DNA from: Dromiciops gliroides
Taxonomy: Eukaryota; Chordata; Mammalia; Microbiotheria; Microbiotheriidae
Direction of reading: 5' to 3'
Assembly: GCF_019393635.1 (NCBI RefSeq)
Contig: NC_057861.1
Location: forward strand, 381,493,315 to 381,557,314
DNA length: 64,000 bases
Shown: piece by piece, positions 53,497 through 64,000 of the stretch
How positions within the stretch are numbered: position 1 is the first letter of the stretch
Layout of the letters: each line of letters begins with the position of its first letter
Position numbers and translations under genes: made by a program
The notes under the pieces: generated by a model
Seen by the model: only the letters and a program-made list of their open reading frames with translations
What the model was told of the DNA's origin: nothing
The model's database searches: none

Positions 53497-56400
53497 GTAA
53501 GGACTTCCTCCAGGCTCTAGACTGGTGTAGGGCAAATGTTGCGCTCGCTGCTTTCATCAGTAGCTCACTGGTCTCTGCTCTTTCTCCTATAGCTGCGGCT
53601 GACACTGGGTCATTTTGCAAAGTTGGCAGCTCTGTTGTGCGGGCAGCCGGCGCCCTTGGGAACAGAGGCACCGGGCTTGGGCACCTCTCTATACCGCCCA
53701 GGGTAGGGGCAAGGCTTTGGCAGGTGCAAATTTGCTCCTGGTCCTTTTGCACGTAACGAATGCTTTCTGAGCAGGAAAACTTTAGCTCCAAGCAGTCAGT
53801 AGATAGCTAGGGACAAGAAGAGAAGGAAGTCGGTTGCATCCACCTTTTGGACAGTGTCTTCTCGTGGACCTAGTGCAAGAGGGCTGAGTTTGAGAGGAAA
53901 GTCCCCCTATTATATAGAGTGAAGTTCTCTGCATATGGAACCTACAGTAGAGGGAAAAGTCAGTTGTGCGGTGGTTATGCAGCCCTGGAGCTGTTACTGA
54001 AGATGACAGATGAGACGCCAAGTCTTCTCTGTGTCAATGTGTTCTCGGGACAGGGAACGGAGCAAGTGTGTGTAGCTTTTGTAGGTATCTGACAGAAGAA
54101 AATCGGAATACTTGCACCTAGTCCCAAATGCATTAATTTCCAGGAATAAGTGATAGTAAGCTGGTAAGTAGGTTTATTTTGTGTTTCGTGTTTTGTTTTA
54201 GTGTATACATAGCTACAGTTACAGAAACGGATCTAATTTTGGATTTAGATATTCTTGTGTAAGGAGTTTTGTGACCTGGCGATAAGAGATGCTGTAAAGG
54301 GGGGGTTGGGGGAAAAGTGTTGTCATTGCTGCAATAAAATCCATATTTTATGGGGAGTTAAATGCAGTTCTTTGTAAGTGAAAGTATATGTTCAACTAAG
54401 AAACTCTAGGTGACATTCAAGGATCAAGAAGTTTAATGACCTGAATTATACCCAGAATACCCATACATCTGCTGGTGATATTTAAAGAATGAACCTTTGT
54501 CCGAGAATCTGATTATGATATTCATGCTACAGAGTTTTATTACAACTCTCAAAGTAAATTCTATGACCAGACTACTTAAGTAGCTATCTAAGGCTTCAGT
54601 TTTCATTTAGGGGTAAGGTGAAGGAAAGGGAGGAGTGTGAAAAAGAATATGTATATAAATCAAAAATAGGGTAGGAACAGTCTTGTACACATGTGACTGT
54701 GTCATGTATAGACATACACATTATGTTTATAATCTTTTCCAGTACTATAAAAGGGTTGCAAGTTTCACTCCATGCATTGGGAAAAGGAAAGAAGAAAAAT
54801 GTAACTTTAAGATAGCATTTCCCTTGCATTAATAACATCAAAAACAATCTTCAAACCATAATAAGTAGTATCTGGGTCTGTTTTATTTTCTTTCCTTTTG
54901 GCAGGTTGGCTTTACCTAAAAAGGTTAGCATGGGAATCTAAGTGCCTCTACATACATGCATACATATATGTGTGTATATAGTTTATTCTTCCTGAATGCC
55001 TCGATCCAAAGTGTAAGAGTGTTCTTATCCCTGGGCATGCTGGCTTTGCTATTTTAAAGAAAATTAAGTCAACAAGTTACATTGTGAAGGGAGGATACAT
55101 GGAATATAATCAATCAGATGTCTTCATTTTGTCATAAAGAGGGTGAAGTTTGTACTACAGGCGGGATTTTCAATGGAGAAATCCTTTTGCTCAGGAGTCT
55201 TAAAAAGAATCCAGCCGTGTACTAGAAAAAAAAAAAGCATTTACGTTTGTATCACTTTCTTTACACTTGTAGATTTTAACTAGTTGGGGGAGCATTTGGG
55301 GTGGGAGAGAGAGAAAAAAGGTACATAATACATGTTTCTACCTATTTTTATTTATTTTTGATATTTTTGGAGCAAAAGAAGAAACCTTTTTTTTTTTAAA
55401 GAAAACTCTAAGAGGCAGCAACATATTTTTCAAGGAAAATGGCAATGATTCAGTTCTACTGTAGTTTTCTGCAATTATCTTTTGCAGCCATTATAAGGAA
55501 TTGGCATGTAAGAATCCCTGTAGGGACTTTGCAATCCCTCTAGATATTTAGTTTTTGCATTAATTCATTGCAGTTACATTTCTGGATTCTAACTCTGAAA
55601 AGATAAAATAGAAAAACAAAAATCATCATTTTCCATGTTGCTTACTATCAAAAATATACACCTTCTCTCATCCACCCACCACTTCCATCAGCTCTGAAAG
55701 TATAAACTTACTCTTAGAGGCAATATTCCCTTTAAGGAGAAAATATCTTTTGAAAATATTGTTTCAGATATATTTGAAATAGCGAGGATTGAAAGCATAG
55801 TAACAGACCAAAGCCCAGTGCCAGATAGTATGTCCTCTTTGCTAGAAATGTTTCAACTAGTATGTTGTACTTGACAAAAAGTTCTGATTTTCAAATTGAG
55901 CAATAGTATGGTTAACTTGGATGGAAAATGGCCAAGTGTTTTCATGAGGGGCACCTTCCCTTCCTTAAGACATGAAAGGTGTGGAGCCCGCTCCTGGGTC
56001 CTAGTTGCTCTGCAGTCATTTGTTTCCTCCTCATCGGATAGATGTAGTGGTTTTCTTTTAATTATAGAAACTTTTTTGGGTGGAAGGGACCTCTAGTGGG
56101 TCATCCTGTGCATTTCTCTCAGCATTACAGTTGCAGGAGGGCTTTTGCTGTCTGAAGTTTTGAAAACATAGCATCAGCTTCTCTATTTAAAAAGGAAGGG
56201 GGGAAAATGCCTGTCCAGAATAGTCTGACTTGTATGTTTATAAAGTGGCCTATCATCTTTATTATTTCTGTAGATGTCTCCAATTGGAGAACCTCAAAGT
56301 GTTTATTTTGTTTTTCCATGTCTCTGGTTAAAGGTTTAAACACAATGAGACTTTCACATGTATTTAAATGAAATCAGTAGCTACATGTTCACGTTCATTG

Positions 56401-59400
56401 AAAACGATAAACTGAGATTTCATTTTTTTGGACCTTGCCAAGAATGTACTTCTTGTTGCACAACTCTTATATCCTCATTAATAATTAAGTCTGATTTACA
56501 TTTTTTTAAAAATCCATTCCCTGTGGTACAATGACATTACTGTTATGATTCAAGAAGGATAATATAAAGACCATGGCTCTGAGAAAAGTTGTGGGAACAT
56601 AATTACCCTTTCAGAAATGTATAGAACTTCTCCACTTCTGCTGATTTAGTGGCTTCTGATTTAAAGAAATACCCATTCATATAAGTATTTGTTAAAAAGA
56701 GACCAATAGACTTTTAGATGTGCATGTCACCAGTGGGGATTGTCTGTTTTGGTACATAGTTTTGCTTTATTGTGATGCTTTTTGGGTACCCAAATCTTTT
56801 AAAAAGCATTCCCTGGCACTTGGAGTTAGATAAGTTCTATGTGGTGAATCAGTCTCTTCTGCTGATACTATGCAGGGCTCGACTTCCAATTTAAAAATCT
56901 GTTCTAAAGTTTGAAATGTGTTCCAAATGAGATAACATCCGGCAGAAGCTAGTTACCTCATGTTCCTTGCTTAGTCATGGCAGCCCATTATTTGGGGTCT
57001 GTAAGAATTAGGGTCTGGCTTATAAAAATGGAAAAAAATGACTCAGTCTGAATTGCATTTCTTAATGGTGTTTCAGCTTAGCCAGTGTCTACTGAGCCTA
57101 CCTTATTTGCTTCACAAAAAGGTGGAAAAAAAGCAGATAATCAAACCCTTTCTGGCTTAAAAATTGTGAATAAGCCATCATAAATATAAAGAATTGGAAT
57201 ATTGTGCTAACAATGGAGTTACTGAAAGAAGAGTATTAAAAAAACAAGGAATTATCTATCAATCTTATTTTTGTTACACAATTCTAATAATTTTGGAGAA
57301 AAGAAATATAAAAATATTGGGAGGGATGACTTTTATTTGAAGATTTTCGGAGAGGAGAGGAGTTAAGGTGCTTTCTTAAAATTTGGTATACAATATTTTG
57401 TTGGGTTTTCATTCTTCTGAAAACTAAATAGGCTACAGTATTTTAAAATGTCCATATCACTATGTTTCTGTCTCTTTATCCATCCCAGTTCTCCCTTACA
57501 GTAAGTTATGAAAGGACCTCCAAGACCTTCTGTGTCAGGCACCATCATTATTTCTTGAGGTGGATAGTTTTTATGACCCTTTAAGCAACCATGTAGGAAG
57601 GCGGAAAAGAATGACTGATCTTCCAACAGGGTAAAATGTACCCTTGGCCAATACCAAAAAATACATTAAGGATGAGTTCCTGAAGCCAAAGAATGGCAGA
57701 GAAATGATTCAATAAACTAAATACTTCAGGCAAAAAACCTAACTTGACTTGAACTACCTAGGAATTTATCTGAAGAACTCACAAAGACAATTTAATGAAG
57801 TGGTAATGCCCTTTTGTGACACAAGCAATTTTTAGACCATAACAAGTGTACAACAGATCCTGGATACTTTTATCCCTCTATATTTAGATGTCATTTCAGT
57901 TAGCTTAACCTATTTACTCTCTTTCCACTGATTTTGTGGTACCTGTTTCTGGATTTATCATTCCATCTTGATGAGACTTATAAGCAGAAGAGTTTATAAC
58001 TAGTATGTTACTATTAAATTTTATTTGCAGTATTGATAAAGCAGCATGTGCCTCAGTCTCCTCCTAATGATACATGGAACTCTTGTCAAAGAGTACAACC
58101 TATGAATGAAATAACACATGGCCTTCTTCTATGGAGGGTTTTGAATTATCTTAACCTAAATGCTGTTCCTATAACAAAGTCAATTGGTTCACATGTCAAC
58201 AGAAATTGAAAACCACAAAAGAAATATAGCTTAGTTGAGTTGTCCATGGATTAGTAAAAAGTGAGTGAAATGGAAAGAGGGAGAAAAATGTTCAAGGGCA
58301 AATTGAAAATAGAAACAGAGATTCAGATTTGACATTTTTCCATATGTGGAATTATTGTTTCCTATCATAAGAAATGCAGGTTCATATGCATGATTACCAT
58401 GTAGCCCTTGTCTACCATGACATGCATATTTTAAGATGGTAGTCTCTGCCTGAAGGGGACTCACTGTGTGTTTCAAGGAATTAGAAGTGGAATGAAATCT
58501 TTGCATTCAGGGATCAGCTCACAGATTGGCTCCCAAGAAGGTGATTTGAATTCTTATCAGAAAGCAAATATTGCAGTTAGTTCCAAAATGTAGAGCCTTG
58601 GATAGAGTTCCCCTACTTAACTGTTTAAAAAAGATTAACTTATTCATAATAATTAACAGTCATGAATGTTATCAACACAAGTCTAAAATAATTTGCTCAC
58701 CATTGTTTGCCACTATCTTCCTTTCCACACCAAAGTAAACTAAAGAGACCCATCTTCTAAAGAGGCTCATCTTCTTGGACAATAGTGATAAACACAAATA
58801 TGCCAACAGAAAACAGGGAAATCTACAAATAGTATACTGTGGTAAAATATGTTAGTAACAATATTTCAACTAATACTAAATATAGTGTTATGTGTTAGAG
58901 CAGCCTTAATGATAGATGGTGGCCAAAGAGGCCAGAGACTAAAAAAAATCAAGGATAAACTTAAGTCCTTTAGATTTAAGGCATTGTTGGGGAACTCTGT
59001 GGAAGTGGTTAATATTAATGCTTGCCTGAGTCTAGCCACAGAAGGACCAATGGATGACCTGGGAGGATAAATGGGAATGCAGGAGGTTGAACTAATAACA
59101 TTTTGTCAAGGAGGAGGCAGATTTTTGAGGCCAAGTAGACTTCTTACAGGTTTTTCAATTTTGAAAAATCTATTTTCAAGGCTTTGTTAGCAGAGGGAGT
59201 GTTGTGGACATCTGAGTGCTTTGTTTGGCCATAAAGGCAATTTCAGTGACCTAGGAATCCATCAAAAGATTTCAATTGCAAGAGAAAAATTTATGGAGGA
59301 GGGACAATGAATTTAAAGAAATTAAATAACTTTAGTTTCCCTCTGGATAGCTATGATTCTTATCCACCTGTGGGCATCTCAGGCTCACTGGATCCTTTCA

Positions 59401-59713
59401 AGACTTATCTCTGGGCTCTCTCAGTGTACTTTTTACCTGATGGTCATTATTAGGTAAAGTTTTATATTGTTTCTACCCTGATAAGTGAAAAGACATTTTT
59501 TTCTTTCATAACAACATCATGGTCATTTACTTAGTATGTAGTTGGCATCAAAGTTCAATATGTACATAAACTGCAATTCTTTCCATCATAAAGTATTATA
59601 CCAAAACACACTAATATGTCACAGTGTTGAAAACAAAGTAAAATACCGGAACTGTGTTTTCCCTGTATTCACTTTGTGAGTGTCTCTGTGTGTATAACTT
59701 TTGTGTACTTATG
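53497..59713. other. Candidate first-intron DNA, mostly unique
   Basis: CpG-rich up to about 53,740, then ordinary AT-rich unique DNA. The only simple repeats are a G-rich run at 54,299-54,311 and a small TA/TG patch at 54,946-54,980. No WSINE1, L2 or MIR copy can be assigned with confidence over 6 kb, apart from a doubtful MIR3 trace near 56,065-56,110. The 89-codon and 107-codon frames at 53.47-53.79 kb are GC-driven and overlap each other on opposite strands. Confidence 0.5.
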
Positions 59714-59739
59714 TGGGGGGTGGGGGGCAGGGAGGGGGA
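59714..59739 (+). repeat. G-quadruplex-forming G-rich tract
   Basis: Four G runs (6, 6, 3 and 5) with loops of one to two bases. Isolated in AT-rich DNA. Confidence 0.8.
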
Positions 59740-59749
59740 TTATCCTTCA

Positions 59750-59905
59750 AAAGACAGACATTCTTTGAGGGTAGGGCCTGTGTCATTTTTTTCTTGTTTC
59801 CTCAATACCTAACAGAGTACTTAACATATATAGTAGGAGAATAATAGATCTCCAAAGCCTTAAGAAGCTGCTTAGAATTAACAAATGCTTCTTGACTGAT
59901 TGGTT
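59750..59905 (+). mobile_element. L2 3' tail, plus strand
   Basis: 'cattctttgagggtaggg', 'caatacctaacagagtac', 'aacaaatgcttcttgactg'. Confidence 0.65.
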
Positions 59906-60571
59906 GAAAACAAAGAAAAGTCATAAAACTATTTATTACCTAATGCTGATTTGGCAACTATTGCAGGTAAGGCACCTTCCTTTATGCTTCTCTGTCTTTC
60001 TAAAGGTTTCACTATTAAAATGATCATGTAGAAACCTCTCTATTCTCTAGATTCTGATTATGCATTTTTTTTTGAAATATATAGAGAATTCTGTATTTGG
60101 AAAGGAAATGAAGAGGTAAATTGTTTCAGTCTCTTTGTTTTATATTTTAAAAATAAACAGTGCTGGACTTGCCCAAAGTTTTCTGAGGAGTTTATCCATG
60201 TCTTTTTCTGTTCTTTTTCTTTTTTCCCTTTTTATTGCTAAAAATAGTTCATTGTTTTTATTAGTAATATTAGATTATGGAAACAAGAGTAATTAAAATG
60301 CAAGCTAGGAAACATAACTGAATTTCTAGCAATTATGTGTGTGTTGGGGGGCGGTAGGTAGGTGTGTTGTGTGTATGTATGAGTGTCTAACTGTTGCAGA
60401 AAGGGAAACTGTTGAAACTGAGAGCTAAAAGGAGGTTTGGGTTTTTCATCTGTGATTTTCAGCTACAGTATCTTAAACTGGGTATATTTCAGTTACCCAC
60501 CAAGTAGGAAAGAAAAGGAAGCTTCCTGTAATCTGTGGAAACTGCATATTTGTCTCTAATTTTTCAGGACC

Positions 60572-60752
60572 TTCATAGGATCATCCATCTAGAGTAAAAG
60601 GTGACCTTGGAGGTCAATTAGTTCAACCTCATCATTTTACATATGAGTAGACTTAGCATTAGAGAGACAAAGTAAATGATCCAGATCATACCAACTGTAA
60701 ATAATAGAACTGAGATTGGAAACCAGGTCCTCTGACTAAATCCAAGTGGTGT
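60572..60752 (-). mobile_element. MIR3-like SINE, minus strand, with (GTTT)n
   Basis: 'gaggtcaattagttcaacc', 'catcattttacatatgag', 'aaccaggtcctctgac'. A (GTTT)n run follows at 60,750-60,777. Confidence 0.65.
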
Positions 60753-60796
60753 TTTGTTTGTTTGTTTGTTTGTTTTTTGCTGTAGCATAAGAGTAG

Positions 60797-61030
60797 AGCT
60801 GTGGAGTAGTGGATGGAACACTAGACTGGAGTCAGGAAGATCTGCATTCAAATACAGCCTTAGACATGGACTGGTCATATGACCCTGGAAAAGTCACTTA
60901 ACCTCTGTCTACCTCACTTTCCCTAGCTGTAAAATGGGTATAATGATAACACCTTTCTCCCAGGGTTGTTATGAGTATAAATTAAGATAGTATTTGTAAG
61001 GTACTTTGCAAAGCTTAAAGCCATACAGGT
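60797..61030 (+). mobile_element. MIR/CORE SINE, plus strand
   Basis: 'gagtagtggatggaacac', 'gactggagtcaggaagatc', 'gaccctggaaaagtcactt', 'cccagggttgttatgag', 'aaggtactttgcaaagc'. Nearly full length. Confidence 0.8.
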
Positions 61031-61041
61031 ATTATTATTAT

Positions 61042-61106
<65 letters not shown>
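61031..61106. repeat. (ATT)n to (ACT)n triplet repeat at the SINE end
   Basis: Begins as attattatt, the normal 3' end of this SINE type, and turns into more than 20 perfect ACT units. One T-to-C change in the ATT repeat followed by expansion would explain it. Confidence 0.92.
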
Positions 61107-61812
61107 TAAATAAAACCTTTCAATACCCTAATCTTTCATCAAACCAGATTCTAGATATTTGGAAAAGAAAATATGGTCACCTTATCTATATCTCTTTTAT
61201 TACTAGAGCATAAGAACTCTAGACAAATAGCAAAAAAAAATGACCTAGTTATTGTTATTGTAGTTTTATTAAGGTGAATAATTTTCCATAGAAAAGTAAT
61301 TGATCTTGGTGTTGGATTCTCTTTTTTGGACCTCAATAGAGTTAAGAATGACTATGCCTTTTAAGTCAGCAGACCAAAAACCACATTAGTCAAAAGCTGT
61401 TCACCTACTGTCCCCTTTATTATACCTCTTGTAAAGAGAAACTTGTACTTGTACATCAAGGAAAACCTTTTGACTATATCAGCAAGAATTCTGAAGTTAT
61501 GCTGTGCCTAATTTTCTCCAAGTTCATATGACATTAATTTGAGTACCTGGTTGGTTGATGGATGTTCAGCAGCAGACGAGGAGGCCATATCTGATTACCT
61601 CAGCTCAGTTTTACCCATGTAGCAGAAAGGGGCATCCTTAACTTGAAAAGAATATGATTTCTGCACTAGTTGAACAAGGCATTTCAAAGATGTCTGTTTC
61701 AATTCCTAAAAATGTCTTTCCATTTTATTTTTAAAAGGCTCACAATCCTGCTTTTTTTGTATATGTCAGTCAAAAAATAAAATGATCATCCATTTTGAGC
61801 TGTTTTTTGCAG
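61107..61812. other. Gene-free unique sequence
   Basis: No repeat assigned. Ends in the polypyrimidine tract of the exon-like segment. Confidence 0.45.
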
Positions 61813-61926
61813 GGCTTGTTTTGTTTAGTTTGGTTCATTAATCCACCGCCATACGTAACTTCTGCTGTGTTTGATTCTGAGCTTCCCTTAGCAACAGGTT
61901 CTCATTTCACTAGTCACCATCAAACG
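61813..61926 (+). other. Candidate internal exon, 114 bp, open in one frame
   Basis: Preceded by 'gctgttttttgcag' (acceptor) and followed by 'gtaaga' (donor, cg|gtaaga). Length is exactly 38 codons, and the first frame is open throughout: it starts GLFCLVWFINPPPYVTS and ends SHFTSHHQT. The other two frames contain stops. Phase 0-0, so it could be skipped or included without shifting a frame. It lies 8.3 kb after the candidate first exon on the same strand. I do not recognise the peptide. A 38-codon open frame alone is not rare; the pairing with two good splice sites is what makes it noticeable. It could equally be an untranslated leader exon or chance. Confidence 0.35.
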
Positions 61927-64000
61927 GTAAGATTCTGCTTATCACAAATTTAGAGTGCTACAATATAACCTATCCAGTAAATTACCATGCTGAATCCTAA
62001 TTGAACAAAGTTGAGCAGCAGCATTTCCCAGTTATTGCTCTTATCTCACAACCACTCACTTAAGAGGAATTAGGATTTTTGTCAGGATATAGAAGAGAAG
62101 GGATTCAGTAAGGTAGGAAATATGATGAAAATCAATGCTACAGCTGGTTTCCTCTCTTCTTGACTCCCTCATTTGCCTTTTTCTCAGGAAGAGATCACTA
62201 AGGGGGTAGTCCTTGACAAAAAGAGCTGAAGAAATTACTTAATCTGTAGTGCCCTCTAGGAGAAGTCGGTCACAAGCCTGAAAATACAAAAATGTTTTGG
62301 AAGCACACAAAACGTGAAAAAACTTCTGCATTTAGAAAAAACAATGTGGTCATGTTCACGTTCAGGCCAACAGACTGGATTCCATCTTTGAAATGGATCA
62401 GAGAAAGTGACATGATGAGGATTCCCATTGAGTTCCTATTGTTCCTTTTTCCCATTTACTTGTGGGGTTGCATTCTCAGAATCTCCTGCTCAAGATTAAC
62501 TGTTTAGCAACTTGTTTGCTTCCCCCCCCTCCCCGAAATACTCCAGTAAACTCATTTCCATTCAATTCAGCAAGAATCTATTAAGCACTTTTTGTGTCCC
62601 AGGCAGTGTGCAACACCTCAAAGGGTTGGCTAAAATTTTTGCTGATAGGCTCAGTGGCAGGATCTATATTGGTTATCAGGGGAAAAGAAAGGAGCTGACT
62701 TTCCCCTCAAAAAAGGTTGATAGCTACTTTAACAAAGTTAACACCTACATCAAGTGTACCCCAGCATCTTAGAGTAAGATTTTGATATAAAATAGAGATT
62801 TAGAGAGAATCATCGAAACAGACAAAAGGTAGGTTAATTAGGTAGCAATGAGCAAGAAACTTTTCATTGTACCCCCAAGAAGCTGATAGTGTTCATTTAG
62901 CATATGTATGTGCTCCCATTTATTATTTCATTAGAATAGGTTTTTTAATTGTTTGCATTCTGTGTGACAATCTGATTATCATGGCTGATGAGAAAAACCA
63001 ATCACAGAACACTACAGCTCAACTGATGGCCCTTGATGATAATTAAGAAATATGCAGTAATATCCATGACATCATGAAGAAAGGTTTCAAAACACTGAAG
63101 ATCGGTGCTGCATGTTAAACTGAACAGTCTGGATACTAATGAGAAGTTGTGGATGTACAAAACCTTAAAGAAATGCTTTGCTTGTCAAACAATTACTTCC
63201 CCATTCTGCTTAGCTGACTGACAAGTAACTGCTCCCTGGAATGATTTTCAGGAAGAATTTTTGGAAGGTTCATTATAGGAATTTCTGCACAATAAGAGTC
63301 TTTCGGGAATAAGTGTAAGTAATTTTATGGGACAGATAAATTCTACTGAAAATAAAGAGGTAACTTTATTATAACATAGCTCCTCTGTCACCAGAATGAT
63401 TAGCTGAAAGCATTTGAGCTAGACACCATTATTCTAACAAGCTGATTTTCAAAAGATGCTATACCAGTTTTGGACAACAAGATAGTATCTTAGATAAACA
63501 TTTCTCCAACTTTATTTTCTGTTCAAATCCATTCATTTCCAGTGAAAAATCTGGCTTGTTATATTCTTTATTCTAATAACATCATATTTAATAATTCAGA
63601 ATCCTTTAAAAAGGGTCCTGTTTCAAAGGAGACCATATCAATGGTGCCCTGAAAGCCTGAGGGTATAAAGATGCTGTTGGGGATACCCAGTCCTCAGATT
63701 CCGGATACCAACTCTCTTCCTCCTTTAGGCAGATTTTTTATTAAACTCAGTATTAAACAATGTTGCCTGAAGCTTGATTAACAATTTATGTCTTCCTAAG
63801 AAGGATTAGCAGCAGTCTGTCATTTTGATTTTTTAATTCTAAATTTGCATCTGGAAATGGGGTAGGCCTCTAAGTTTACATTTTTCCAATAGATTTTGCT
63901 TTTCGGGATTCAAAAGTAAACTGCATGCTATTCTTTCTGGTGTGATTTTTCTTCTTTTCTAGTAGGGTTGCTATGCTTGCTAATGAATCTTGGCTAACTT
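61927..64000. other. Unique sequence, possible conserved non-coding elements
   Basis: Only a reversed L2 tail fragment (about 62,555-62,625, 'gaatctattaagcactttt') is assigned. The stretch 62,930-63,450 has homeodomain-type 'tgataattaag' and 'ttagctgaaagc' phrases and looks conserved, but this is only an impression. At the window end a strong acceptor-like 'tttttcttcttttctag' closes at 63,962, and the sequence after it cannot be judged because the window stops. Confidence 0.4.

Noticed and set aside
53468-53791. 107-codon minus-strand and 89-codon plus-strand frames in the CpG-rich block
   Set aside because: They overlap antiparallel, have GC-driven composition and show no recognisable domain; the plus-strand one starts across the likely splice donor.

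Overview
The window reads as nuclear DNA of an Australian marsupial. The main evidence is about fifteen copies of WSINE1, a short tRNA-derived SINE with a box-A/box-B head, a 'gtgaccctgggcaagtcacttaacccc' core and a poly(A) tail. It is accompanied by Mar-1 SINEs, RTE-class LINE tails, old L2, L3/CR1 and MIR copies, and long AT/CA microsatellites. A dasyurid or a diprotodont would both fit; I cannot decide between them from this sequence. No intact protein-coding gene is recognisable, and nearly every ATG-started frame is short and lies in a repeat, a microsatellite or unique non-coding DNA.

Layout. Bases 1-50,900 are repeat-rich, gene-free DNA (intergenic or a long intron). They hold WSINE1 insertions with clear target-site duplications (TSDs), many MIR-family SINEs, several L2 3' ends (best at 24.95-26.1 kb), an internally deleted Tigger1-like DNA transposon (21.9-22.8 kb), two 7SL RNA retropseudogenes on opposite strands (32.5 and 35.0 kb) and two solo LTRs of one endogenous-retrovirus family (26.6 and 49.2 kb). 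Nesting is deep: an L3/CR1 fossil at about 46.9-50.8 kb is opened by an RTE LINE tail, a Mar-1, a WSINE1 and a solo LTR that itself contains a WSINE1. At 37.1 kb two WSINE1 copies of different subfamilies sit head-to-tail at the same target site.

Bases 50,900-64,000 differ in character: no WSINE1, few old repeats, mostly unique sequence. A GC box/G-quadruplex tract at 52.83 kb, a CpG-rich block at 53.0-53.7 kb with a CAG/GCN-rich segment and a good splice donor at 53,496/53,497 look like the promoter and 5' untranslated first exon of a + strand gene. I cannot name that gene. A second exon-like segment (61,813-61,926, 114 bp, open in one frame, good acceptor and donor) lies 8.3 kb downstream. 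The rest would then be first-intron DNA with possible conserved non-coding elements.

I did not find a new enzyme system, CRISPR array or phage-like module. The items most worth checking are the candidate promoter/exon pair, the doubly hit WSINE1 target, the nested fossils, the inverted microsatellite/L2 duplication with a perfect 19-bp hairpin near 9.0 kb, and the pair of 7SL retropseudogenes.
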